DNA of 6,177 nt from Candidatus Heimdallarchaeota archaeon (GCA_030603505.1 JAUVXQ010000080.1:1-6177); one strand, 5' to 3'; counted from the first letter of the stretch, positions 1 to 5,796 are shown. Notes: a model not told the origin generated them from the letters alone. Numbers and translations are program-made.

Positions 1-596
1 ATTTGGCTTACAGGAGTACCCCATACAGATTCACAAAGTAACATTATGGGTAATGATAGGATTGTACCGAAATATCCAAAAGCTACTCCAAATCCTCCTA
101 CTTTACCTACATCTTTTGGAGATGAAATAAATGCTAGCATAGCATCATAAAATGCAAGACTCCACTGATAAGCTAAATTGGCAATAACATAGAAGACAAG
201 AACCAAGGTTAAACTATGAGTAATACCTAGCAAACTAGCGAAAATCAGGATTACTCCTGTTAAGGTTATAACAAAAGGTTTCCTTCGACCTGCTCTGTCA
301 CTAAGAGCACCCATGATAGGCATTCCTATTGCTATAATGATTTGCGTAATAGATACGACAAGTCCATAAATGGCTTGAGAATGCTTATAAGAAAGACCAT
401 ATTCTAACTGACCAATAATTAGGATATAACGATTTATAATTAGACTAACAATAACCATAGAATAAATCGTATTCGCAAGATCATAGAACGACCAACCTAA
501 CACATTTTTCTTTGAAGTTTTTGTTTCAACTTCTACATCTTCGAATTGTTCTCCCCTTAAAATATTGTTTTTTACTTTCTTATCATCAGAAGACAT
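1..596 (-). CDS. UMF1/Atg22-like major facilitator transporter, N-terminal part (cut by window edge)
   Basis: I translated the complement from the ATG at 596-594. The frame stays open for 198 codons to the window edge, so the C-terminal half is missing; the family usually has about 400-450 residues. After a charged cytoplasmic N-terminus of about 32 residues comes GWSFYDLANTIYSMVI, the first-helix signature of the UMF1/Atg22-like branch of the major facilitator superfamily. The loop 2-3 motif GALSDRAGRRKP follows, then the helix NLAYQWSLAFYDAML, and then GGFGVAFGYFGTI, all typical of this branch. It should be an integral membrane transporter. Bacterial and archaeal substrates of this branch are mostly unknown (yeast Atg22 exports amino acids from the vacuole), so I give none. 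It diverges from the gene at 681. TATA-like sequence lies only about 23 bases upstream of the ATG, so the mRNA is probably leaderless or nearly so. Confidence 0.85.
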   Translation of the reverse strand, partial: MSSDDKKVKNNILRGEQFEDVEVETKTSKKNVLGWSFYDLANTIYSMVIVSLIINRYILIIGQLEYGLSYKHSQAIYGLVVSITQIIIAIGMPIMGALSDRAGRRKPFVITLTGVILIFASLLGITHSLTLVLVFYVIANLAYQWSLAFYDAMLAFISSPKDVGKVGGFGVAFGYFGTILSLPIMLLCESVWGTPVSQ

Positions 597-680
597 GGAT
601 GGTGTATTCGACCATTTATATAAAAATATATTCCCCTTTATATCCCATATACTTAAAAACTATGAGTAGACGTATTTTGC
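597..680. promoter_or_regulatory. Divergent promoter region for the transporter and the anchored surface protein
   Basis: This 84-base AT-rich gap separates two divergent genes and must hold both promoters. On the minus strand, TTTATATAAAT (624-614) is a strong TATA-like box about 23 bases from the transporter ATG, which predicts a leaderless transcript; a second AT block at about 632-626 would give a leader of a few bases. On the plus strand, TTTATATC (637-644) is about 40 bases before the ATG at 681, giving a predicted leader of about 15 bases. No good Shine-Dalgarno sequence is seen for either gene. The boxes are visible in the sequence; the start points are inferred from usual archaeal spacing. 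Confidence 0.5.
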
Positions 681-1265
681 ATGCATAAACAAAACTCGAA
701 AATCGTATTAGCTAGTTTATGTTTTATGATTTTCTTCATATTTCATTTGAATGTTTTAATAGGAGAAAGTGTTCTAGCATCGAGCGATGGAAACAATGTG
801 GTGAAACTGTCACCTGAAATGAATGAAATTTTTAATAATGAAACAAATATCCCAAATGGAGAATATTACGGAATATTAGCTGATTTAACAGCTGATACAA
901 AGTATACTATTGAAATGAATTCTACCCAAAATGTTGACTTTATAACAATGGATTTGGAAAATTTCATCAAATTCAATTCAACTTTTAATGAATCTTCATC
1001 GGAGGAATTTAGTTACATCAGCGATATTTCCGAATTGAATACAACATCGATTTCATTTGATTTATTATATGAAGAAGAAACTAGGTTATTCTTTATTATC
1101 GAAAATGCTGAATTAATTTTAGGTGGAATAAATGGTACTGATAATTGTGATATAACTCTTATTTTGACATCTGAAGAGCAAAGTGATTATGTTTTTGCAA
1201 TAGTTATAGGCTTTATAATTCTCTTATTCATAGGTTTAGCCATCTATTTAAGAAAGAGAAAATAA
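681..1265 (+). CDS. Secreted, C-terminally membrane-anchored protein of unknown function
   Basis: I recognise no family. The architecture of this 194-residue protein is clear. A short basic N-terminus (K3, K7) is followed by a hydrophobic stretch at about 8-28 that looks like a signal peptide or signal anchor. An acidic, Asn/Ser/Thr-rich ectodomain covers about 35-168. A strongly hydrophobic helix spans about 170-190, and the protein ends in RKRK, as expected for a type I membrane protein with a cytoplasmic basic stop-transfer tail. Six N-x-S/T sequons (N53, N80, N99, N103, N120, N151) suggest a glycosylated outside domain, since archaea glycosylate such sites. One ectodomain cysteine (C156) is present. 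The gene has its own TATA-like box at 637-644 and ends in a T-rich tract facing the convergent deacetylase gene. A surface-layer accessory or adhesin-like role is possible but unsupported. Confidence 0.75.
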   Translation: MHKQNSKIVLASLCFMIFFIFHLNVLIGESVLASSDGNNVVKLSPEMNEIFNNETNIPNGEYYGILADLTADTKYTIEMNSTQNVDFITMDLENFIKFNSTFNESSSEEFSYISDISELNTTSISFDLLYEEETRLFFIIENAELILGGINGTDNCDITLILTSEEQSDYVFAIVIGFIILLFIGLAIYLRKRK

Positions 1266-1267
1266 AG

Positions 1268-1295
1268 TTTTTTCAGCTTTCTTTTTCGATTTTTT
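1268..1295 (+). terminator. T-rich archaeal-type terminator
   Basis: Just after the stop at 1263-1265 come runs of six T (1268-1273), three plus five T (1278-1286, broken by one C) and six T (1290-1295). No strong hairpin precedes them. Archaeal RNA polymerase stops at such oligo-T stretches on the coding strand, so this plausibly ends the surface-protein transcript before it reads antisense into the convergent deacetylase gene. Confidence 0.5.
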
Positions 1296-1302
1296 CAAGA
1301 TT

Positions 1303-2355
1303 CTAAAGGACCCAATAATCTTTTTGAGCTTTTTTTACTAAATTAATCATATCTATAGTGTGTTCAGTTATATTTTCCTTTTTTACATCGTCACACAAAG
1401 AAGATTTTTCACCTAAAATCCCCTTTAGGTATTTCTTGCTTACCGTTGCTAGCTGTTTCAAATAGTACCCTCCTTCTAAAACACTCACTATTTTTCCAGA
1501 AGTTAATTTTTCAGCTATTTCATGAATCATGTAACCAGCGGCTTGGTATGCATCTGAAGTGATATTTAAGATACCTGTAGGATCACCCTTTAATGCATCA
1601 AACCCGATAGAAACAAGAATAATTTCAGGTTTATACTGATTCACAATTTGTAAAGCTGTTTTCAAAGCGTAAAGCCAATCAACATCTTCAGTATTTGGTA
1701 GAAGTGGTATATTTACTGTAAATCCTTCTCCTTCATCTATTCCCACTTCTGAAGGGTATCCTGATCCTGGATATGAGTATTGAGGATGAGCATGTAATGA
1801 CAAATAGAGAACATCCTTTCTGTGTTGGAATATGTGAGCAGTACCATTTCCAAAATGTTGATCTATATCTAATATAGCTATTTTCTTGATATTTCTCTCA
1901 CTAATTAGCCATTCAGCTGCAATAGCGATGTTATTAAATAAGCAGAAACCTCCACAAGAATTTACTTCAGCGTGATGTCCAGGTGGTCGAATTAATGCAA
2001 AGCTTGTTTTTGATATGCCATCAACTACCACTCTTGTTGCTTTTATAGTTCCTCCTACAGCTAACTTAGCTGTGGTATACGAATGCTCATTCATGGAAGT
2101 ATCAAGAGATACCATACCTCCTCCTAGTTCTGAAACTCTTTTAATTTGATAAACAAGGTCAGAAACATGAACTCTGAGTATCTCTTCCTCTTCAACTAAT
2201 TCAGGCTCATCAATTTTGATTATTAGTGAACTTTCAGATTTCAGATTCTCTACTCCCTCAAGTATGGGATTTAACCTTTCTGGACGCTCTGGGTGCGAAG
2301 TATCCATTTTATGATTCTTGTAACGTTCTGAGTAAATGACTATAAGATCGTACAT
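1303..2355 (-). CDS. Histone deacetylase / acetylpolyamine amidohydrolase family protein
   Basis: A full-length 350-residue zinc-dependent deacetylase of the arginase/deacetylase fold. These enzymes hydrolyse acetyl-lysine or N-acetylpolyamines. The N-terminus has the SHPERPERL motif (20-28). RPPGHHAE (123-130) supplies the catalytic histidine pair H127/H128, and GGFCLFNN (135-142) follows. The predicted zinc ligands are D165 and H167 in DIDQHFGNGT and D253 in GFDALKGDPTG. The transition-state tyrosine is Y297 in LEGGYY. The motif set and length fit the class II/APAH-like group common in prokaryotes. One deviation is F168 where most relatives have a second His (DxDxHHGNGT). Substrate cannot be told from sequence: archaeal histone-like proteins, Alba, other acetylated proteins and polyamines are all possible. 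The ATG at 2355-2353 directly precedes the family N-terminus; no Shine-Dalgarno is seen and the leader is probably very short. It converges with the gene at 681 and diverges from carS. Confidence 0.9.
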   Translation of the reverse strand: MYDLIVIYSERYKNHKMDTSHPERPERLNPILEGVENLKSESSLIIKIDEPELVEEEEILRVHVSDLVYQIKRVSELGGGMVSLDTSMNEHSYTTAKLAVGGTIKATRVVVDGISKTSFALIRPPGHHAEVNSCGGFCLFNNIAIAAEWLISERNIKKIAILDIDQHFGNGTAHIFQHRKDVLYLSLHAHPQYSYPGSGYPSEVGIDEGEGFTVNIPLLPNTEDVDWLYALKTALQIVNQYKPEIILVSIGFDALKGDPTGILNITSDAYQAAGYMIHEIAEKLTSGKIVSVLEGGYYLKQLATVSKKYLKGILGEKSSLCDDVKKENITEHTIDMINLVKKAQKDYWVL

Positions 2356-2502
2356 TTAGTTTAACTAGGTACTAAACCAAATAATCTTTTCGCATAGTTC
2401 GATCAACAGAATATTTTATTTGGTAATTGAGGACAAAAATAAGAACTATAAATTTATATATGGTTTTCATCAGAATGATTGTAATGTCAATGGGGTTAAA
2501 GA
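2356..2502. promoter_or_regulatory. Divergent promoter region between the deacetylase gene and carS
   Basis: The gap is 147 bases. For carS, TTTATATA (2453-2460) is a clear TATA box about 46 bases before the ATG, with a predicted start near 2482 and a leader of about 20 bases. For the minus-strand deacetylase gene, the best TATA-like element is GATTATTTGG (2386-2377), with GCGAAAA just upstream as a possible BRE; it would give an almost leaderless mRNA. A perfect 9-base inverted repeat, ACCAAATAA (2376-2384) and TTATTTGGT (2416-2424), flanks the middle of the gap, and its left arm overlaps the proposed deacetylase TATA element. It may be a pair of regulator half-sites. Confidence 0.45.
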
Positions 2503-3039
2503 ATGGATTTCTTAGTTGATGTTGGACTAGCGCTACTCTTTGCAGGGCCTATCTTTTTTTCCAATGCAATTCCGTCAGTGTTAGGAGGAGGCTATCCTGT
2601 AGACGCTTATAAGAATTTCTTCGATGGAAAGAGAATTCTAGGAGATCACAAAACACTGCAAGGATTAATTAATGGAATACTTTTTGGTTTTTTCACAGGT
2701 GTAATTATATGGTATACCGTAGGTGAAACTATGAGTGCAAGGTATGAACATCTAGGTTTCCAATACCCATTCTGGATTGGCATATTATTTGGTTGGGGGA
2801 CTAACTTTGGTGATTTGATAGGGTCATTCATAAAACGAAGAATAAATATAAAATCTGGAGGTAAATTTCCTGTTTTTGACCAGCTTGGTTACATGGTTTT
2901 TGGTATTCTCTGGGCATGGCCTGTGTATAAAGCTATTCCATGGCAATTCTGGGTTTCTTTATTGATTTTTGCTCCCTTAATTCATATATTATCTAATCTT
3001 TTTGCTTATGCTATAAAAGCAAAAGACGTACCATGGTAA
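2503..3039 (+). CDS. carS: CDP-2,3-bis-(O-geranylgeranyl)-sn-glycerol synthase (CDP-archaeol synthase)
   Basis: CarS transfers CMP from CTP to the unsaturated archaetidic acid precursor, making the CDP-activated lipid from which archaeal phospholipid headgroups are added. The 178 residues match the family's usual size and multi-helix membrane layout, with hydrophobic segments at roughly 5-26, 54-74, 89-107, 127-145 and 148-170. Signature stretches are SNAIPSVLGGG (20-30), DGKRILGDHKTLQG (41-54), and GDLIGSFIKRR (103-113) followed by the D126-Q127 pair; these loops carry the conserved acidic and basic residues of the CTP-binding cytidylyltransferase site. The C-terminus KAKDVPW is also typical. 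It has a good TATA box at 2453-2460. The ATG at 2503 starts right at the first membrane helix, as in relatives; a weak GGGG lies about 10 bases upstream. This is a core archaeal lipid gene and the best evidence that the window is archaeal. Confidence 0.95.
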   Translation: MDFLVDVGLALLFAGPIFFSNAIPSVLGGGYPVDAYKNFFDGKRILGDHKTLQGLINGILFGFFTGVIIWYTVGETMSARYEHLGFQYPFWIGILFGWGTNFGDLIGSFIKRRINIKSGGKFPVFDQLGYMVFGILWAWPVYKAIPWQFWVSLLIFAPLIHILSNLFAYAIKAKDVPW

Positions 3040-3093
3040 ACTACTGCTTCATATAGAAAAAGAGCTGTTTAATGCACTGTCGATAAAGTCAAA

Positions 3094-3101
3094 TTTATAA
3101 A
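3094..3101 (+). promoter_or_regulatory. TATA-like promoter element for the small cysteine-rich gene
   Basis: TTTATAAA lies about 50 bases before the ATG at 3147, with an A-rich BRE-like stretch (GTCAAA) directly upstream. Usual archaeal spacing puts transcription start near 3124 and a leader of about 20 bases. It implies that the gene is transcribed separately from carS. The rest of the 107-base gap (3040-3146) shows no strong T tract or hairpin after carS. Confidence 0.5.
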
Positions 3102-3146
3102 GGAAATTACGTATAGAATATTGTAATAACTTAAAAGTCGTTTTAA

Positions 3147-3470
3147 ATGAAAGTAGATTCAAATGGAAAGGAGTGCACTCTAACTTGTCGTTCCTTTATG
3201 TGCAGTAAACGAATGTTGAAAATAATAAGAGATGGGGAAAGCAAAAGCTTCATCTGTCGCTTAGATGAATATGAATGTCTAGGATACAGCTGCAGTTATG
3301 CGGAATGTAGAGATAGATTACTTAGTGACGATGGAAGATGTTTAAAACCTGTTCAGAAGGAACAGAAACGTCCAAAGGCAAAGAATCTTACATTTGAACA
3401 ACACACTAATGAGCTTCGACAAAATCTAGATGATAGATTACAAAAGAAAATTAGCAGAAAGTTGAAATAA
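3147..3470 (+). CDS. Small cysteine-rich protein, probably metal-binding, unknown function
   Basis: I do not recognise a family for this 107-residue protein. Eight cysteines fall in the first two thirds: C10, C14, C19, C37, C44, C49, C54 and C65. The spacing (C-x3-C-x4-C, then C-x6-C-x4-C-x4-C, then C-x10-C) suggests structural zinc or iron-sulfur binding rather than secretion, since there is no signal peptide and the protein is charged. From about residue 68 the tail turns strongly basic and helical in character (KEQKRPKAK, then a Gln/Arg/Lys-rich stretch to LKRK-like SRKLK at the end), which could contact nucleic acid. No classical zinc-finger, ribbon or ferredoxin motif matches exactly. 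The ATG at 3147 has no Shine-Dalgarno but has a TATA box at 3094. The coding frame is open across normal-looking composition, so I take it as a real gene. Confidence 0.65.
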   Translation: MKVDSNGKECTLTCRSFMCSKRMLKIIRDGESKSFICRLDEYECLGYSCSYAECRDRLLSDDGRCLKPVQKEQKRPKAKNLTFEQHTNELRQNLDDRLQKKISRKLK

Positions 3471-3498
3471 GCTTATGACTAAATCTTAAATATCTACA

Positions 3499-3539
3499 TT
3501 ATAAAAGGTCTATAAGAGGAAGATGTGATGTTAAAATGA
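3499..3539 (+). promoter_or_regulatory. Promoter and start region of the KaiC-like gene with a three-codon minicistron
   Basis: TTATAAAA (3499-3506) is a good TATA-like element. GAGG at 3516-3519 is well spaced (8 bases) for an ATG at 3528 but far (16 bases) from the KaiC-like ATG at 3536. The 3528 ATG opens ATG-TTA-AAA-TGA, whose stop overlaps the main start as ATGA. If the mRNA begins upstream of GAGG, ribosomes could start on the minicistron and restart on the main gene. If start follows the TATA box at the usual distance (about 3528), the GAGG would not be transcribed and the mRNA would be nearly leaderless. Confidence 0.4.
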
Positions 3540-4315
3540 TTCCTGATAGTTCTAGTACAGGTCAAAAAAAGCTTTTAACTTTCGGAATACCAAGTCTAGA
3601 TGAAATTTTAGGGGGAGGAATACCTCCTGGATCAAATGTTCTAATAGAAGATGCAATAGGTGCTGAAGCTGATCCTTTTGTTCTACAGTTTCTTGCTGAG
3701 GGTCTTAAAGCAGGTGAATACGGTTATATTATGTCAACTGAACACCCACACGACTATTATGTCGACATATTGAATGGGATAGGTGTTAACCCAGATATGC
3801 TATCAGCTACTGGGAGATTACAATATATTGATGCCTTTAGCAACCCTTTTGGATATGCAGATAAGAGAGATTCACACCAACACACTGTAAATGATTTAGG
3901 CCAACCAAGAGAAATTAATGAGACAATAAGAAGAGCGTTTTTGCATGTCCAAAATCAAAAGATTATGAAAAGAGGTATAGTCTTATCACTTTCATCGATA
4001 ATTTACGCATCCAACGAATCGAAAAATATCTTGTTTTCTTTTCTACAAAATAGATTAGCAAGCAATAAAAGTGATGGGTCTGTAACAATTTTCTTACTAC
4101 ATTATGATGCCCACGAACCGTTATTGGTAAGAGCAATAGAACATAATTGCGATGCAACTATAAGAGTATCAAAAGCTAAAACAGATAATGATAGACCTAT
4201 TACAGAAGTCCGAGTTATTAATGTAAAAGGCAAACCTGAGTTAGTAGGAGAACCAGTGCTTTTCGAATTCTTAAGTGGAAAAATCTTGCCCTATCATGAA
4301 GGTGAAAAGTTTTAG
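3536..4315 (+). CDS. KaiC/RAD55-like RecA-fold protein with degenerate nucleotide-binding motifs
   Basis: The N-terminal half follows the archaeal single-domain KaiC-like pattern closely: GIPSLDEILGGGIPPGS (17-33), then VLI, then LQFLAEGLKAGEYGYIMSTEHP (50-71), with length (259 residues) as expected. Aligned without gaps, the Walker A loop that should read GxPGTGKTT is EDAIGAEAD (38-46): only one glycine (G42) remains, and the catalytic lysine and threonine are replaced by A45 and D46. The Walker B aspartate before SLS is also gone (IVLSLSS, 148-154, L150 at its place). E69 stands where the KaiC-type catalytic glutamate would be. It therefore looks like a pseudo-ATPase that keeps the fold, perhaps a binding or regulatory partner. 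The next gene is a small GTPase on the same strand, 81 bases away from my preferred start, but a T-rich tract lies between them. A role in signalling is inference only. Confidence 0.85.
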   Translation: MIPDSSSTGQKKLLTFGIPSLDEILGGGIPPGSNVLIEDAIGAEADPFVLQFLAEGLKAGEYGYIMSTEHPHDYYVDILNGIGVNPDMLSATGRLQYIDAFSNPFGYADKRDSHQHTVNDLGQPREINETIRRAFLHVQNQKIMKRGIVLSLSSIIYASNESKNILFSFLQNRLASNKSDGSVTIFLLHYDAHEPLLVRAIEHNCDATIRVSKAKTDNDRPITEVRVINVKGKPELVGEPVLFEFLSGKILPYHEGEKF

Positions 4316-4320
4316 ATATA

Positions 4321-4338
4321 TCTTTTTTCTTTTTTTTC
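4321..4338 (+). terminator. T-rich terminator between the KaiC-like and GTPase genes
   Basis: Directly after the KaiC-like stop (4313-4315) lies a tract of six T (4323-4328), one C, then eight T (4330-4337). This is a typical archaeal oligo-T termination signal. Readthrough is possible, so the pair could still be partly co-transcribed. It abuts the GTG at 4340 and argues against that codon as the GTPase start. Confidence 0.5.
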
Positions 4339-4396
4339 AGTGGGAATTAAAGATAGGTTTAATAATCAATATGAAAAGAATAACACAAGAAACTTG

Positions 4397-4942
4397 ATGT
4401 TTGATTACTTATTTAAAACGATAATTGTTGGAAACCCAGGAGTAGGGAAAACATCAATAACACTCCGATTTGCTACAGGTGTATTTAAATCGAGATATCT
4501 CCCAACAATAGGCGTAGAATTTTCAGTAAAAGATATTGAAGTGAAAGGACAACAAATAAAATTACAATTATGGGATACAGGAAGCCATGATCGTTTCTCT
4601 TATATTAGACCGATGTATTATAGAGGAAGCTATGGCGTTCTAGTAGTTTGTGATTTAGCAAATAAGCAGACACTTAAAGAACTCGATAAATGGTTCACAG
4701 AAGTATATTCCAATACTGAGGAAGTGATACCAGCAATATTGATAGGTAATAAAGCTGATTTAGGCGATAAACGCTTGATATCGCAAGAAGAACTTTTACA
4801 ATATGCTTCAGAAAAGAAAGACGAGTACAAATTAGAAGAAATACCAGTCTATGAAGTTTCAGCGAAAAATGGGCAAAATATTAATGATATTTACTTTCAC
4901 TTAGCAGATTTAATGATCAAAAAATCTCATGAATCTGAATAG
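4397..4942 (+). CDS. Ras/Rab-like small GTPase with atypical switch II
   Basis: A single-domain small GTPase of the Ras superfamily, closest in pattern to Rab-like proteins frequent in Asgard archaea. Counting from the ATG at 4397, the P-loop GNPGVGKTS is at 12-20, switch I has T37 in PTIGVEF, G3 is WDTGSHDRF (59-67), G4 is NKAD (118-121) and G5 is SAK (155-157). The usual G3 is WDTAGQERF, so the invariant switch glycine is Ser and the catalytic Gln is His; GTP hydrolysis may be slow or need a partner. There is no C-terminal cysteine, so no prenyl anchor is expected. The frame extends upstream to a GTG at 4340 (19 more residues), but that codon touches the T tract and lacks a ribosome site. 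MFDYLFKTIIVG is where Rab-like proteins normally begin, so I prefer 4397. No Shine-Dalgarno precedes either start. Partners may include the KaiC-like protein upstream, but that is speculation. Confidence 0.92.
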   Translation: MFDYLFKTIIVGNPGVGKTSITLRFATGVFKSRYLPTIGVEFSVKDIEVKGQQIKLQLWDTGSHDRFSYIRPMYYRGSYGVLVVCDLANKQTLKELDKWFTEVYSNTEEVIPAILIGNKADLGDKRLISQEELLQYASEKKDEYKLEEIPVYEVSAKNGQNINDIYFHLADLMIKKSHESE

Positions 4943-5082
4943 ATAACGTATTAATCCGCTTCTTCTTATGTTATAATTAAACATTCAAATGTTTCTTTAG
5001 AAAGGTTGTATGCAAATATTTAAGTTATTTTTATTCAAGATAGCTTAATTAATAAATTTAGATTATTTTAGGAGAAAAAACT
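4943..5082 (+). promoter_or_regulatory. Intergenic region: inverted repeat, promoter and leader of the first gamma-subunit gene
   Basis: A perfect 7-base inverted repeat with a 2-base spacer (AAACATT 4979-4985, AATGTTT 4988-4994) lies 37 bases after the GTPase stop; it could be a weak hairpin or an operator. AAATATTTAA (5014-5023) is the best TATA-like element, with transcription start expected near 5044. AGGAG at 5070-5074, 8 bases before the GTG at 5083, is one of the few good Shine-Dalgarno sites in the window and fixes that start. From 5030 onward this leader is repeated at 6049-6100, so the repeat begins just downstream of the proposed TATA box. Confidence 0.45.
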
Positions 5083-5159
5083 GTGGCTAAAATAGTTGAT
5101 GTCCGTATAAACGGAAGAGGGGGGCAAGGAGCTGTGACAGCTTCTCGTCTATTAGCAGA
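5030..5159 (+). repeat. Direct repeat, copy 1 (leader and 5' end of gamma-subunit gene)
   Basis: This segment aligns with 6049-6177 at an offset of about 1018 bases, with eight substitutions and one single-base gap (121 of 130 positions identical by my count). It covers 53 bases of leader and the first 77 bases of the gene. Similarity stops sharply upstream of 5030; the right-hand limit is unknown because copy 2 reaches the window edge. Confidence 0.9.
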
Positions 5160-5652
5160 AGCAGCTATCATAGAAGGACAATATGTTCATGCTTTCCCTA
5201 ACTTCGGTCCTGAAAGGGCAGGGGCTCCAGTTACGTCATTTTCAAGAATCTGCTCTGAGCCTTTTACAGAGAAAATAGAAGTTTATAACCCAGATATCGT
5301 GGTAGTAATAGATTCTTCTTTGTTGGGTGAAGTCCAAGTAGCTGAAGGTTTAAAACTTGGAGGTACAATTATTTGTAACTATGAAGGGAAAATGGAATCA
5401 CTAAAATACTATTTTGAAGAAGTAGATTCTAAAATTTATAAGATATCTGGAACAAGAATTGCTAGGGAAGAGCTGGGAATAAATAAACCAAATATGGTAA
5501 TGTTAGGTGCGTTGTTAAAAGTTGCTCCAGTTGTTAAACTTGAAAGTCTAATCAAAGTAACTAAAGAAAGATTCAAAGGTGTAATTGGCGAAAAAAATGC
5601 TAAAGCTATGCGAAGAGCATATAATGAGGTGACAGGTGATGAGACAGTCTAA
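5083..5652 (+). CDS. porG: Pyruvate/2-oxoacid:ferredoxin oxidoreductase, gamma subunit (orphan copy)
   Basis: The gamma subunit is one of four chains of archaeal 2-oxoacid:ferredoxin oxidoreductases, which convert a 2-oxoacid and CoA to acyl-CoA, CO2 and reduced ferredoxin in the cytoplasm. This 189-residue protein is full length. Its signatures are RINGRGGQGAVTASRLLAEA (8-27), FPNFGPERAGAPV (38-50) and the DIVVVID strand (71-77), followed by the usual NMVMLGALLK helix (137-146). The GTG start is set by AGGAG 8 bases upstream. Family members normally sit in a porGDAB cluster, but the next genes here are not delta, alpha or beta subunits. It is therefore an orphan copy as far as this window shows. 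A second, diverged copy begins at 6101. Which 2-oxoacid it serves (pyruvate, 2-oxoisovalerate, indolepyruvate or 2-oxoglutarate) cannot be told from this chain alone, so the symbol is provisional. Confidence 0.9.
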   Translation: MAKIVDVRINGRGGQGAVTASRLLAEAAIIEGQYVHAFPNFGPERAGAPVTSFSRICSEPFTEKIEVYNPDIVVVIDSSLLGEVQVAEGLKLGGTIICNYEGKMESLKYYFEEVDSKIYKISGTRIAREELGINKPNMVMLGALLKVAPVVKLESLIKVTKERFKGVIGEKNAKAMRRAYNEVTGDETV

Positions 5653-5685
5653 TGTCTTGTTCATAAAAAAGCAGAGTTACCCAAC

Positions 5686-5711
5686 TTTAGGCCCCCTAAA
5701 TATTATTTTCT
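5686..5711 (+). terminator. Hairpin plus T-rich stretch after the gamma-subunit gene
   Basis: TTTAGG (5686-5691), CCC, CCTAAA (5695-5700) forms a perfect 6-base-pair stem with a 3-base loop, followed by the T-rich TATTATTTTCT. It lies 34 bases after the stop at 5652. This resembles a weak intrinsic terminator, though an operator is equally possible because a promoter follows at once. Confidence 0.35.
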
Positions 5712-5733
5712 CGCGGGAAAACTATATTTAAAA
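5706..5733 (+). promoter_or_regulatory. Promoter of the SCP2-like gene with an adjoining 16-base palindrome
   Basis: CTATATTTAAAA (5722-5733) is a strong TATA box, preceded by GGGAAAA as a good BRE. A near-perfect palindrome, TTTTCTCGCGGGAAAA (5706-5721, one mismatched pair), is directly joined to the TATA box and covers the BRE. A protein bound there would block TFB, so it could be a repressor operator. The predicted transcription start is near 5750, giving a leader of about 45 bases. GGTGA at 5788-5792, four bases from the ATG at 5797, is the ribosome site. Confidence 0.5.
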
Positions 5734-5796
5734 ATGACCTATTTACAGAGAATTTCATAAAATTTCTTTAAACATAAGAAAGTTTCTGGTGAAAAA

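Noticed and set aside
2391..2412. GTTCGATC, resembling a tRNA T-loop, between the deacetylase gene and carS
   Set aside because: The flanking bases do not pair as a T-stem, and no acceptor, D or anticodon arm can be built around it.
2646..2831. Minus-strand open frame of 61 codons inside carS
   Set aside because: It lies fully antisense to a well-supported membrane enzyme gene, has no promoter or ribosome site, and no recognisable motif.
3963..4157. Minus-strand open frame of 64 codons inside the KaiC-like gene
   Set aside because: Antisense shadow of a conserved coding region with unlikely protein composition.
4340..4396. GTG at 4340 as the GTPase start
   Set aside because: It directly follows an oligo-T terminator tract with no ribosome site, and Rab-like proteins normally begin about where the ATG at 4397 lies. 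It cannot be fully excluded.
4630..4830. Minus-strand open frame of 66 codons inside the GTPase gene
   Set aside because: Antisense to the conserved G4-containing region; Ser/Cys-rich nonsense composition and no start signals.
5706..5721. Resemblance of the palindrome's reverse strand (TTTCCCGCG) to a eukaryotic E2F site
   Set aside because: No E2F-type regulator is known to me in archaea, and short motif matches of this kind are expected by chance; the palindrome itself is kept as a possible operator.
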